Source of the DNA: JBDHUX01 sp039809405
GTDB taxonomy: Bacteria > Patescibacteriota > Gracilibacteria > Absconditabacterales > Absconditicoccaceae
Direction: 5' to 3'
Assembly: GCA_039809405.1 (NCBI GenBank)
Contig: JBDHUX010000023.1
Span: 1-12,789 of the forward strand
DNA: 12,789 nucleotides
The stretch's first letter is position 1; each line of letters begins with the position of its first letter. The position numbers and the translations under genes were made by a program. Shown in pieces: positions 1-9,415 of the stretch. The notes beneath the pieces are model-generated. The model was not told the DNA's origin. It was given only the letters and a program-made list of their open reading frames with translations, and ran no database searches.

Positions 1-1
1 A

Positions 2-1288
2 CTTACTAGTCCTGCAGATATAACATGAGTATTTTATGTATCCTATATAAACTGATACACATCAATTCCTGGTATAAGTATAAATCGAGGTAACGGTAAT
101 ACATGAGATCAAACTCTATTATCGTGATATTATACAGGTACACAGACTTACCAAACTTCGCTCCCAACCAAGACATTTACTATCACTGGTATAGCATTAT
201 CTTGATGAGTACCTTTATTGATAAGTGGAGAGCAAGTAATATGTACATGAAAAGTTTACTTACAAGCCAATCCAAGTCAGCAAAATAATATATGTGGAGA
301 TGGTATATTGTCTTGATGAGCAGGAGAACAGTGCGAACATACATGATACACATACTGTAGCGATGGTACTAAGTGTAGTGATGATGCAGACTGTGATGGT
401 ATATGAGATATGTCGTGTGAAGTAAGGAAAGCTCCCGATAGTGATAGTAACGGTATTGCAGAACCTACATTTGATGGATTTGGTAATATGACCAACATAT
501 GTAGCATATTTGATAATGGATGTGTACCATATACTTTGCCTTGATGTGGCTATGGTAGTGTAAATGCATGTGAATACCTTGTCCCTAATTGTAGTGGCAT
601 GAACTTTGCTATCACACCAAATGAGTGAATAGAAGGCACTTCAGTCACAGGAACACGATCTATTTGACCATCATGGGTAGATGTAGATTCACTATACCGA
701 TGAACTGGTAACACTATATCCAACCCTATCAGTCCACAAAGTTATACATACACGAGCGAGTGATACTACACCTGAGTACTTACACTAGCCAATACTCTAT
801 CTGGCTGAGTAACGGCTACTTGTGAGGTATTGGTAGATATATGGTGAGATGTGTGTATATGATCGCCTGAATTGATAAGTTTTGGAACCAAACAAGTTCA
901 AAACACCACAGGAGTGTACACCACATGATCAGATTATTTTAATGTAAAAGATAGGAAATGATCTGACTCATGATACTATACGACACTGAGTATATCCGAC
1001 TTTACAGGATCCAACTGAAACACTATACCAAATAGTATGATAGACTGGAAAGCAGTGGGGCTTACGCATCTTGATGGCGATATAAATACAAATATCTTGA
1101 TGCATGCAACTATGAATACCCGACATACAGCAGACGGTATAGATACATTTATATACAGATCTACATGACCAAATAACGATCTAAGATCTACATATGGAAG
1201 TAAACTAGATCTCAGGATAAATATACCTCCATACACAAGTGTAGGCACCTATACAGGTGTCATCACATACACACTTCACGAATACTAA
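2..1288 (+). CDS. Large secreted surface protein, C-terminal part (5' end outside window)
   Basis: The frame is open from the left edge to TAA at 1286-1288 when TGA is read as Gly, giving 428 residues of an incomplete protein. It is rich in Thr, Ser, Gly, Asn and Tyr, as expected of an extracellular beta-sandwich protein. From about residue 98 there is a Cys-rich segment opening with CGDGILSGGAGEQC, which resembles the CGDG...GEeCD repeat (Myxococcus-type Cys-rich repeat) common in CPR and myxobacterial surface proteins. Acidic DxDxDG-like stretches follow and could bind calcium. The last 100 or so residues end in IPPYTSVGTYTGVITYTL, resembling the end of WxL-type or Ig-like wall domains. No LPXTG motif, C-terminal membrane segment or sorting tail is visible. 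The neighbouring secreted genes suggest a shared role in the cell envelope. The exact function and ligand are unknown, and the N-terminus is not in the window. Confidence 0.8.
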
Positions 1289-1313
1289 CTATCATAAAAT
1301 TCTTAAAATACTA

Positions 1314-1341
1314 TTGATTATATAAAAAATATATGTATACT
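1314..1341 (+). promoter_or_regulatory. Sigma70-type promoter candidate for the metallopeptidase gene
   Basis: TTGATT (1314-1319) and TATACT (1336-1341) are separated by 16 bases in the gap between two genes. Transcription would start near 1348, about 35 bases before the ATG at 1383. In DNA this AT-rich, chance matches are common, so support is moderate. Confidence 0.45.
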
Positions 1342-1382
1342 CAGGATAGTTTATTTGAATTTATTTGATAATTGCTATAAAA

Positions 1383-2612
1383 ATGGATAAGAAAAACACA
1401 TTGCAGGATCGTTTTAATATATCCAAAATTTGAAAGACGGTCTGATCTATAATCACATCCGCAGCACTTATAGCAGCACTTGGAAATAAATCTGTTGCAC
1501 AAACTACTCTTTCTCCAGAATTATCAAAAAAGTGGGAGACATTACATATTTGAGAAGACTGACATCAAGAAGATATATTTCATTGTTTTGCCGACCAACA
1601 TAACCATGATCACTCTGATACAGAGCGTTATCAAGATAATTTGAGTATCCGTGGTGGTCCATTATACAAAGATTGTGACACAGTTAGACTGTATGATCTT
1701 GTTGTAGACAACAAAACTCGTGTGGATGGATTCAAATACAATAGTACTATAGGCAGTGTATATGCCCAAGAGTGAATCAACTTAAAAACTATGGGTATAT
1801 CTACTATGCCCATAACAAACGATATAGCAACTTGGATTACTAGTAGACCAAATATCGAATGGGTGCTGCAGGATGTATGAGAGTATATAATAAACAAGGA
1901 GAATACTATACCTCAAGAATTAAAAGATACACTAAACTATGTAATAGCAAACTACTCACCTGATATTATAACTATAACTGTACCTGATGGTATGTGATGA
2001 GCAGGTGGTGTCGCTAGCGTACCAAGACGAGATGCACAATCTCAAACGCGAGCATACAACGCTGGACCACAAGTTACAATAGTTAGAAATTTCTGATACG
2101 ATCAAGATCAAAAGGAGTCTTCGTATTATAAAATAAAAGCTCATGAGATATGACATGCATGATTCGGGAAACATCATACCGATGAGAATTTTGATGAAAT
2201 GTCAGGACGAGCTGCGGATCCGACATTTCGCTGATATATGGCATCTATAAATAACTGATCTACTACTCGAGAAGATACTGACATGAATAAACATATAGCA
2301 GCTACAAGCTCTCCGTTCCTACTGAAAGTAAATCAAGCTAGAGAGTGTTCCTTGTCTATAACCCATCCTGACAAAAATGAGGCTACTATACTTACTTATC
2401 CAAATCCTACACCATCAGAACTCATCATAGAAGACAAAGACAATTATATACTATGGGACAAGGTGAGTATTATAGACATGATGGGAAGGAAAATAGAAGT
2501 AAAAATAAAAGACAATAAGGTAGATCTATCATCTTTGCCTAGTGGTAGTTTTTATATACAACTTCCTCTAAAAACCTGAGCTATCAAAGTTGCAAATATA
2601 ATCAAAATATAA
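1383..2612 (+). CDS. Secreted HExxH metallopeptidase-like protein with a T9SS-type C-terminal sorting domain
   Basis: 409 residues in code 25, ending in TAA. The N-terminus has a signal peptide: a basic region, then a hydrophobic run around residues 20-36, then an apparent cleavage site after SVAQ. The zinc site HEIGHAGFGKHH begins at residue 254. H254, E255 and H258 form the HExxH core and H264 sits at the spacing of the third metzincin ligand (HExxHxxxxxH). Met273 in DEMSG could be the Met-turn. Several Gly codons here are TGA, so the motif appears only in code 25. The last 71 residues (from Y339) match the type A Por secretion tail pattern: YPNP, then VSIIDMMGRK, then DLSSLPSGSFYIQL, then a G..KV...IK ending. 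In Bacteroidetes this domain directs export and surface attachment through the type IX system. Whether such a system exists here is unknown. The substrate is unknown; peptidase function is inferred from the motif only. Confidence 0.82.
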
Positions 2613-2630
2613 CCAAAGAAAAATCTAGAT

Positions 2631-2660
2631 AAAGCTTGGTATAGCAATATATCGGGCTTT
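2631..2660 (+). terminator. Terminator-like hairpin after the metallopeptidase gene
   Basis: An inverted repeat 19 bases after the TAA folds into a stem of about 13 pairs. The outer part is AAAGC/GCTTT, the middle contains G-U pairs, and the inner part is TATA/TATA, all closed by a GCAA (GNRA) tetraloop. It is followed by only a short T-rich run (TTTTATT), so termination may be weak. It lies between this gene and a strong promoter, consistent with a transcription-unit boundary. Confidence 0.5.
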
Positions 2661-2746
2661 TATTGTGAGTCAATCAGATAGATTGTATAAAATATACTAT
2701 GTCAAGCTATCTTGGAAACAAAATACAAAAAAAGTATGTAATTTTT

Positions 2747-2775
2747 TTGACAAAATGGGATGATATAAATATAAT
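2747..2775 (+). promoter_or_regulatory. Perfect-consensus sigma70 promoter
   Basis: TTGACA (2747-2752) and TATAAT (2770-2775) are separated by exactly 17 bases, identical to the sigma70 consensus in both hexamers and in spacing. The start site would be near 2782, leaving a leader of about 33 bases before the ATG at 2815. It should drive the two membrane-anchored surface genes downstream. Confidence 0.8.
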
Positions 2776-2814
2776 CAGATTATAGTATATTTATTATTAA
2801 TAAAAAATGTAAAA

Positions 2815-3879
2815 ATGAAAAAGACACTTGTTTATTTAATTGCTGTATTAACTTTATTGTTTGGTGGGACTGTATTGGCACAAGAGATTAGTGATAGCGG
2901 TAGTTCTGATCCAGGAAACCCAAATGCCTCTGACCTATGAGATTTGAAAGTAAGATTTTGTGATTGAACTGGTAGCTTGGATAAGGCATCTTCACTATTT
3001 ATCAATACAAAAGCTGGCAAAGAAGAGGAGATATGCGTATATGTACAAAACACATGACCTACACCGATGAAAATAGGACTGAATTTTGTAGACTGAGCAT
3101 ATACTCAGTGATGAGACCCAAAAAAAGCTTGTCTGCCAGAATGATCAAAAGATAAATTTGGACAGTTTGTTACTATGTGAAAGAAAGAGTTTGATATAGA
3201 GTCAAACGGCGCTTTTGAAACCAGAGTTAAATTGAAATTTCCAGTTGGATATGCTGGTCTTGTAAATTGATGTGTCACCACACGTATAATTAAAGATGAT
3301 GAAGGAAGCGGTACGGTGAAAGTAATAGCTCGTAGAGCAAACTTTATAGACGTATTTGTAGACTGAGAATTTAAGGTAGATATGAGCTATATACCGTTTG
3401 ACGATGGACAAGGAACTCGTAAAAATATATCAAATAGCGACCTAATTTGATTTTATCAACGTATCAATGACAAAAGATATACTACAAGGTTCAGTCTAAA
3501 AAACAACTGAAATATGCCTATTGTATCTACATCAAATGTAAAAGCAAAAATATTTTGGGTTATAAATAAAGAATGGAATAATGTAATAAGCAAAATATCT
3601 GCTGGGGGTACTACTTATATAGATATTGATATGCCAGTTTATCTCAAATGGTTATGATGACTTACTAAGGTATCTATAGATAGTACTTATACCGCAGATA
3701 TAGATGAAAGTATGCCAAATTATAAAGAATTGGCTGGGAAAAGTTATAATCTCAACTCTTGAGCTTCTGCATTTATTATGCCACGATGGTTTATTATATT
3801 TGTAGGATTGATATTGCTAATTATAATTGCATCTTCAAGAAAATCAAGAAAACAATACAAAAGTAAAAGTAATAAGTAA
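2815..3879 (+). CDS. DUF916/WxL-interacting-like membrane-anchored surface protein
   Basis: 354 residues in code 25, ending in TAA. A signal peptide covers about residues 1-22 (MKKTLVYLIAVLTLLFGG, cleavage after VLA). The ectodomain has two beta-rich parts. The first includes a stretch with spaced cysteines and the pattern of a P-pilus-chaperone or Ig-like fold (KEEEICVYVQNTGPTPMKIGL). The second (YTTRFSLKNNGNMPIV) resembles the second domain of WxL-interacting proteins. A single membrane segment starts about residue 323 (P-W-W-F-IIFVGLILLIII) and is followed by a short Lys/Arg/Ser cytoplasmic tail. The first of the two Trp at the membrane edge is CGA, read here as Trp. Layout and length match DUF916-type proteins, which hold partner proteins on the cell surface. 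Homology is inferred from layout and short motifs, so another Ig-like membrane protein remains possible. It probably shares a transcript with the gene 13 bases downstream. Confidence 0.8.
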
Positions 3880-3892
3880 TAAAGTAAAGTGC

Positions 3893-5101
3893 ATGAAAGC
3901 GATAAAAATAAAATGAATTTGTAATATAATTATACCTACGATCATGATCATATCATGATTGTGGGTTTTATTTTTTTTTATATGAAATGATAATACGATA
4001 AGTGCTTATGATTCAAGAAACCCTCGTGAGAGTCAAGAAGATTTATGAACGTCTGTAAGTGTAAGGATTACAAACGATTTTGTATGATATATAAAACGAT
4101 GACAGTCATTATGAAGTCAATTTTTTACATGAGGCAAACGATGGACTAGTACTCCAAATATATACGTAAGAGCATGAGCGAACAGGACCTCATCTTACCA
4201 GCTTAGTTGATGAATTACTTGATCCTGGGCTTGAGGATGAGTGGACACATATGATAAAAGTCAATTTACTATATTAAGTTGAGATGATGGTACAAAATAC
4301 ATATATGTAGACTATACAACTATACGAGGTAAATATCATACATGAGTTGTATCAGTTGGGTTAGACCGTATCTGACCCTCGAGGCCTAATGTAAGTTTCA
4401 TGTCATGAGTGATTATGAATTCGCCATTTATCATATCCTGGGATGATGGAGATATAGATACATGAGTCGGCCGAGAAAAGTACATAATACATATATCACT
4501 GGATCCTAATTTTCTATGAGAGATAAAAAAAGATCTATATACAGAGAATTACTATATAGATACCAACGATCTCCCATTGGGTACAATACGGTGGTATATA
4601 GAGACAGTAGATTATTTATGAAATAGTACCCCAAGTGCTGTACAGTATTTTCACAATACCCTGCCCTCTATACCAAATCATCAATCACCAAATATACCAG
4701 ATGACATGAAAAATTACTACTGAAAGATAGATAGTGATAAATCTATACAAGATATATCTACTTGAACTATAAAAAATATATTTGATATAATGACAAATCC
4801 ATCAGATACTTGGACAAAAGTAATATATGATGATAACATAAAATCTATACTTATATATAATTATCTTGTCCATGGGGTAGCTGATACATGGATCATACCA
4901 ACTTGAGTACCAAAGAGCTGAGTAGATGGGATCGGGAGATACTTAGATAAGATAGTACAAGATACAAATCAACAAATACAAAATCCAAAAAAACCTGTAA
5001 ATAGAACTCTCTATATTAGTATCTGATGAATTCTATTGGCATTATGTTTGATAGTTATAATAAAAAGTAGGCAGTGAGATGTAGATAAATTATGCGATTA
5101 G
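3893..5101 (+). CDS. Two-TM surface protein with fibronectin-III-like domain
   Basis: 402 residues in code 25, ending in TAG. It is heavily interrupted by TGA, so no long frame exists in the standard code. A hydrophobic segment at about residues 9-31 is a signal anchor or signal peptide. A second (LYISIGGILLALCLIVIIK, about 374-392) lies close to the C-terminus. The middle is extracellular in character. Around residues 155-265 the pattern D-R-x-GPSxP, then ISWDDGD..TGVG.EKYIIHIS, then LPLGTI.WYIETVDYLGNS is typical of fibronectin-III or bacterial Ig-like domains in CPR envelope proteins (GxGxxxY... and ...xxDxxGN). It starts 13 bases after the previous stop and so is almost certainly co-transcribed with it. 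The two proteins may form one envelope assembly. No enzymatic motif was seen. Confidence 0.78.
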
Positions 5102-5235
5102 ACTTGTTAGCAAATACATATTGAGTATCAAATAAAGTATGGACTTATTGTAAACAAAAGGTATCTCAAATTATAATTAATTTAAGACATCTTTTAGTTT
5201 TGCGTAAATATAACAGTAATATAAAATTCTTTTAG
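5092..5235 (+). CDS. Possible small protein overlapping the preceding gene's end
   Basis: An ATG at 5092 lies inside the last codons of the preceding gene (10-base overlap) and opens a 47-residue frame ending in TAG, with one in-frame TGA. The product is basic (several Lys and Arg) with a central hydrophobic stretch. It matches no family I recognise. Coupled translation is possible, but a frame of this length is expected by chance when TGA is a sense codon, so this is a weak call. Confidence 0.25.
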
Positions 5236-5306
5236 TAATTTGACATGGTAGTAAAAGGTTCTATTCAACTATATCATGTCCCATGTATCTTGTTGTCTAT
5301 CTGGGA

Positions 5307-6065
5307 TTAATCTATATTGGTATAGACTTGTTCTACATCGTCGTCATCTTCAAGCAACTCTACTATCCTATCAATCTTATCCATATCGCCATCACTTATA
5401 TCAACTTGATTAGTAGAAGTTCGCACCAAGTCTGCATCAGTAAAGTTATATCATAGGGATTCTAATGCATCTCTCACTTGTATAAAATTAGTTTTTGAGG
5501 TGACAATCCTACATACACCATCCTCTACATCATAATCTTCTATATCCAACTCCAATATATCATTTTCAAGTTTATCAAGATCAAAAGGCAACACGTTTCT
5601 AATTTCATTTCACTTAATTGTATCTATATAGACTTTGCCATCTATTATAATCTCTCATTTCTCTATAAATTGTCGTGAAACAGATCATACTTCTGCCATA
5701 TTTGCTCACATTTTATTTAACATAGATCTTACGTTGGTAGAAGTACGATTGGTGTTGTCGCTCAAAGTTTTAATATATAAAGCAACTCATCATGGTCCAT
5801 ATCATTCATAAAATATAGTCGCATAGTTTGCTCATCACTTCTCACCACTACCTTTTTTAATAGCCTTATCTATAACATCCTTGGGCACACTATTGTATTT
5901 AGCCTTCTGTAAAACAGTTTCAAGTGCCGGGTTCATAGTAGGATCTGCGCCAGATCTAGCAGCAATTTCAATAAGTTTGGCTATCTTACTATAGACTTTA
6001 CTTTTTTTTGCATCTTCTGCAGCTTTTTTATGTTTGATATTGTGTCGTTTACTGTGTCCCGCCAT
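5307..6065 (-). CDS. yebC: YebC/TACO1 family protein
   Basis: 252 residues in code 25, full family length (about 240-250), ending in TAA. The N-terminus MAGHSK-x-HNIKHKKAAEDAKK is the family signature, followed by AARSGADPTMNPAL, the Gly-rich YEGYGPGGVALYIKTLSDNTNRT and a C-terminal ESLGYNFTDADL segment with an acidic tail. Of the 18 glycines I count, 10 are TGA. CGA occurs at residue 7 (GHSK-x-NI) and residue 131 (GSVS-x-QF), both tryptophan in the family, while conserved arginines use CGT and AGA. Family members are cytoplasmic. They have been described both as transcription regulators and, for TACO1-related members, as translation factors that help ribosomes through difficult stretches. 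The gene lies 81 bases downstream of infB on the same strand, which suits a translation role. Confidence 0.96.
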
Positions 6066-6082
6066 ACGTAAAATGTAATTAT

Positions 6083-6088
6083 ATTATA
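6083..6088 (-). promoter_or_regulatory. Possible -10 element for yebC
   Basis: TATAAT on the minus strand, 18 bases upstream of the yebC ATG, lies in the infB-yebC gap. No convincing -35 hexamer is found at 16-18 bases, and the leader would be very short, so yebC may depend on infB transcription instead. Confidence 0.22.
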
Positions 6089-6115
6089 ATACTTTTAGGT
6101 GTACTTGGATGATAT

Positions 6116-6136
6116 GAAGATAGTCTGATTATCTTC
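6116..6136 (-). other. Short perfect hairpin after the infB stop
   Basis: GAAGATA and TATCTTC form a perfect 7-pair stem around a 7-base loop, starting 10 bases after the infB stop codon on the minus strand. No T-run follows it on either strand, so it is not a standard intrinsic terminator. It could stabilise or process the infB-yebC transcript, or be chance. Confidence 0.35.
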
Positions 6137-6146
6137 TAATATAGAA

Positions 6147-8438
6147 CTACTCCATGATAAAAAATTCTACCATGTCTCAGACTTCAATCTTCTTGCCGAT
6201 CTTTGCTTTCATACCGCACTCATGTCACTCTCATATCTCATCCATATTGGTTTGTTCTTTTTGGAGTGATGTAATCTTGCCAGTGTCAATCAACTCTTCT
6301 CATCTAAACACTCTTATATAAGCACCATTTTTTGCTCTGCCTTCTTTTACTTTACCACCAAATATTGTTTCATTTCATTTACGGAAAAAGACTCACAGTA
6401 CCTCGAGTTTACCAACTTGCACTTCTACAGGATCGTGTTTTATAAGTCATTTAACAAGTCACTCCAAGAAATCTATAATTTCATAAATAATTTTGAAATT
6501 TTTAATCGTGAGTCACATATTATCTATTTTGGTTTTTATCAGTGGACTCACATCAACTCCAAATCATATGAGAACACTATCACTTGCCTTAGCAAAATCC
6601 ACATCACTATCAAAGAAATTTCATATATCACTGTGTACAAGTTTAATTTCAATATTTTCTGGTACTTCTATTTGCATGATAGCCATCTTTAGAGCCTCTA
6701 AACTACCCCAGCTATCAGCCTTAATTATCAAGTTAAGTTTAGTGTCTACTCACTCTGATATTTTACTCACTATAGAAGATAGTGTTTTATTTGGCCTATG
6801 TTCTTCTAATACTTTATCTACCTTCTCCCTAGCTGATTTTTCATCTTTCACAACTTCAATAAGCCTACCGGCTTCCGGAACACTCTGAAGACCTAGTATC
6901 ATCACAGGATCTCATCAGTAAGCAACTTTGATCTCTTTATTATTCCAGTTATATAATTTCCTTATTTTGCCATATGTATCATATGCCCATACTGTATCTC
7001 ATACTTTTAACTTTCAAGTCATCAATATAAGACTAGTGATAACTCATTTTTGGATATCTTTTTTGGCTTCAAGCATCACTCATACTCAAGCTCTATTGGG
7101 ATCGTATTGTAAATCAGCGAGTTCAGAGTAGACAATGATATTGTCCATGAGATCATCAACACCTTCTCAAGTCTTGCTACTTAGTTTTACAATAGGCACA
7201 TCTCCTCACCGATCATCTGCAATAAGTCAGTGTTCAGATAGTTGAGTTTTAATAAACTCTGTATTATCAACTCACTTGTCTATCTTCGTAATAGCTACAA
7301 TAATAGGTACCTTAGCATCTTTTGCGTGATTGATAGCTTCTATGGTTTGTCTCATCACTCCGTCATCAGCAGCAATCACTATCACCACTATATCGGTAAT
7401 CTTACTTCACCTAGCTCTAAGAGACGTAAATAGTTCATGTCATGGTGTATCAATAAATGTTATTTTATGACCATCATGTACAATTTGACTTCATCAGATA
7501 GATTGTGTAATGCCACCGTGTTCTTCCCCAGCAATGGCAGTTTTTCTCAAGTAATCAAGTAGAGATGTCTTACCATGATCTACATGTCACATGATAGTAA
7601 CTATAGGAGCACGGGGTTGTTTATTTTCTGACTGTCTATCTATATCAAGTATAGATTGAAGATTTCAATCTATAAGGTCTTGCGTATCTGAGGTTGTAGC
7701 AATTTTCGTTAGTTTGATGTCAAACTCCATAGCTATAAGAGATGCTGTATCAAAATCTATATCACTATTTAGTGATAGCATCATATTATTGACGAGGAAT
7801 TTTTTTATAACCTCTCATATAGGCACTCATATCTTCTCAGCAAATTCTTTTACAGTGAGCATTTCTGGGATAGATGCCTCCTCTTTTTTTACAATGGTTT
7901 CTGATACTTTATATTCGGGTTCCAATTGGTATTTTTTTTGTTTTGATTCAGAAGTTTTCTTGATCTTCTGTCCTCAAATCTTATTGAAAACAACTTTTTG
8001 TCACGTAGCATGTTTATCTCTCGCGTCAAATCTTGATCAAGATTTTTTGGATTCGTTTCACTTATCGCTGTCTGAGCCGGTATTTTCAACCTTAGTACGG
8101 ATTTTTCATTCAGAAAATCTAGGTTTGTTGATTCATCAAGTTTTTTTCTGCTTAATAGTAGCAGATGACTTTTCTGATTTACGGATTATTGTAGCATCAA
8201 AAGATCAGTCTATAGTTTCATCTTCTTGTAGCGGGAAGTCCTCAGTCTGATTATCCTCAACTTTTTCTTCTACTACCTGTGTTGTGATTTTTCCATGGGA
8301 GGTTTTTGGTTTATCTCAAAGTCCTATTCATCATAAAAAATCATCAGATCATCATACCTGTGCGTCTGCACCGTCACCGATGATAAACATATCATCGCTA
8401 GCATTGTTATCAAAAAATACTATATCTTTATCAGTCAT
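6147..8438 (-). CDS. infB: Translation initiation factor IF-2
   Basis: 763 residues in code 25, ending in TAG. IF-2 is the GTPase that brings initiator tRNA to the ribosome and promotes subunit joining. In order: a charged, low-complexity N-terminal region (1-185); an IF2_N domain (about 186-236, beginning IPEMLTVKEFAEKIGVPIGEV); the G domain with G1 GHVDHGKT (284-291), G2 EEHGGITQSIGG, G3 DTPGHE (from 330), G4 TKID (384-387) and SSKTGEG as G5; then domain II, the IF-3-like domain III (KADSWGSLEALK) and a C-terminal domain IV ending near VGDMVEFFIME. The first Gly of G1 and the Gly of DTPGHE are TGA. CGG at residue 410 lies in DD-x-GGDVP, where the family has Trp. G4 has Thr in place of the usual Asn. 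It is transcribed away from the winged-helix gene at 8730 and precedes yebC. Confidence 0.97.
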
Positions 8439-8524
8439 ATAAAAGTTTGTAATTTGTAATAAACTTGTAATATTGCAATAATAGGTAAAATGAGTGTCAA
8501 TTTTGATTAAAGCAAAAATATAAG

Positions 8525-8530
8525 ATTATA
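8525..8530 (-). promoter_or_regulatory. Candidate -10 element for infB
   Basis: The 291-base divergent gap (8439-8729) is very AT-rich. On the minus strand TATAAT (8530 to 8525) would give a leader of about 80 bases before the infB ATG, but its -35 match is poor. A minus-strand TTGACA also lies at 8500-8495 but has no good -10 at the right distance. Neither alone is convincing. Confidence 0.25.
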
Positions 8531-8659
8531 GTAGTTTGTAAATATATTTGAGAAGATATCAATAGAAAATGATTGGTACATATGCACACTACGAGTTTTT
8601 GAAAAATTGCAAATGGAAGATTTTAATCAGATAGTATTATGCTTGCATTGTGGTTAGAT

Positions 8660-8688
8660 TTGATTATATGAAGATAATAAGATAAAAT
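8660..8688 (+). promoter_or_regulatory. Sigma70-type promoter candidate for the winged-helix gene
   Basis: TTGATT (8660-8665) and TAAAAT (8683-8688) are spaced 17 bases apart. The predicted start near 8695 lies about 35 bases before the ATG at 8730, similar to the leader lengths of the two upstream promoters called here. Confidence 0.45.
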
Positions 8689-8729
8689 AGGTTCAAATCA
8701 AATAAGTAATTATAATAAGTTAGCATATC

Positions 8730-9260
8730 ATGGATCTAGATAAACTTTTTGGTAGTAAGACCAAAAGCGATATACTCAAGTATCTTGTTTTTAGAAGGCA
8801 ATCAGTTTCCATAAGGTCTTTGGAAAATGAAACCTGATGGACATTTCCTGGTATAAAAAAGCAAGTAGAAACTCTAGAACAAGCGAAGATATTAAATATT
8901 GATAAAGAGTGAAATTGATGGTCCATAGTGATCAACAAAAAAATATACCCAGAAATAAAACTGCTGCTGTTGTCTGCGTTAAAATATAATATATTGGATG
9001 TGTTCAAAAACTGTGATTATAAGATAGACAAGATATATCGAGGTAAAGTATTTGGCAAAGAAATAGATCCTGACCTTGTATTTGTGTATAGCTCACCCGA
9101 TACAGACATAGAAACAATAAAAAACCAACTTAGCGACATCTTTAAACAATATATGATAGACAGCGCAACACTATGGTACCTATCTACTCAAGAGTTTGAT
9201 AAAAGATCTAAAATGGCAGATAAATTAGTTATAAGTCTGATGAGGAGTGAAAATACTTAA
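8730..9260 (+). CDS. Winged-helix protein with degenerate nucleotidyltransferase-like C-terminal half
   Basis: 176 residues in code 25, ending in TAA; 3 of its 7 glycines are TGA. The first 70 residues look like a winged helix: LFGSKTKSDILKYLV, then SIRSLENETG and a recognition-helix-like segment IKKQVETLEQAKILNI, then a strand-rich wing. The second half (KVFGKEIDPDLVFVYSSPD...LWYLSTQEFDKRSKMADKLV) follows the pattern of a CPR family in which the winged helix is fused to a shrunken nucleotidyltransferase-like fold (DLxxV..., YxxxTxEEFxxR). No intact GS...DxD catalytic signature is visible, so that half is probably a binding or structural module. A DNA-binding regulatory role is inferred and the target is unknown. 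It is divergent from infB. The ATG at 8730 was chosen because the conserved LFGSK segment begins five residues later. Confidence 0.75.
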
Positions 9261-9415
9261 ACCATATTAAACTATAATTGTATTTGGAATATAAACGCTA
9301 TCAGATCACAATAATTTTCTAGTGTAATATATAGCATAAGAAAATAATCTGACTATCTACATATCATTGTAAATAACTAAATATAATAATATCAGGTAAT
9401 ATAAATTAATAATCA

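Noticed and set aside
277..507. Minus-strand frame opposite the large surface protein, and similar frames at 976-1248, 1631-1897 and 1956-2177
   Set aside because: These are shadows of plus-strand genes that stay open when TGA is read as Gly. Their translations have no family resemblance and the opposite frames carry clear motifs.
2283..2579. A stand-alone 98-residue gene starting at 2283
   Set aside because: It is in the same frame as the upstream metallopeptidase, separated only by TGA codons read as Gly, so it is that protein's C-terminal part.
5239..5244. TTGACA in the convergent gap before yebC
   Set aside because: No -10 hexamer lies at 16-18 bases and there is no downstream gene on that strand to serve.
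5243..5280. Inverted repeat GACATG/CATGTC between the convergent genes as a shared terminator
   Set aside because: The stem is only 6 pairs with a loop of more than 20 bases and no T-run.
7714..8250. Plus-strand frame of 178 codons opposite infB, with other plus-strand frames at 6417-7433
   Set aside because: They are antisense to IF-2, which is recognisable along its entire length. The plus-strand products are low-complexity Ser/Ile/Phe-rich.
9261..9415. Promoter or regulatory RNA in the gap before uvrB
   Set aside because: Several TATAAT-like strings occur, as expected in such AT-rich DNA, but none has a matching -35 at proper spacing and no stable hairpin is seen.
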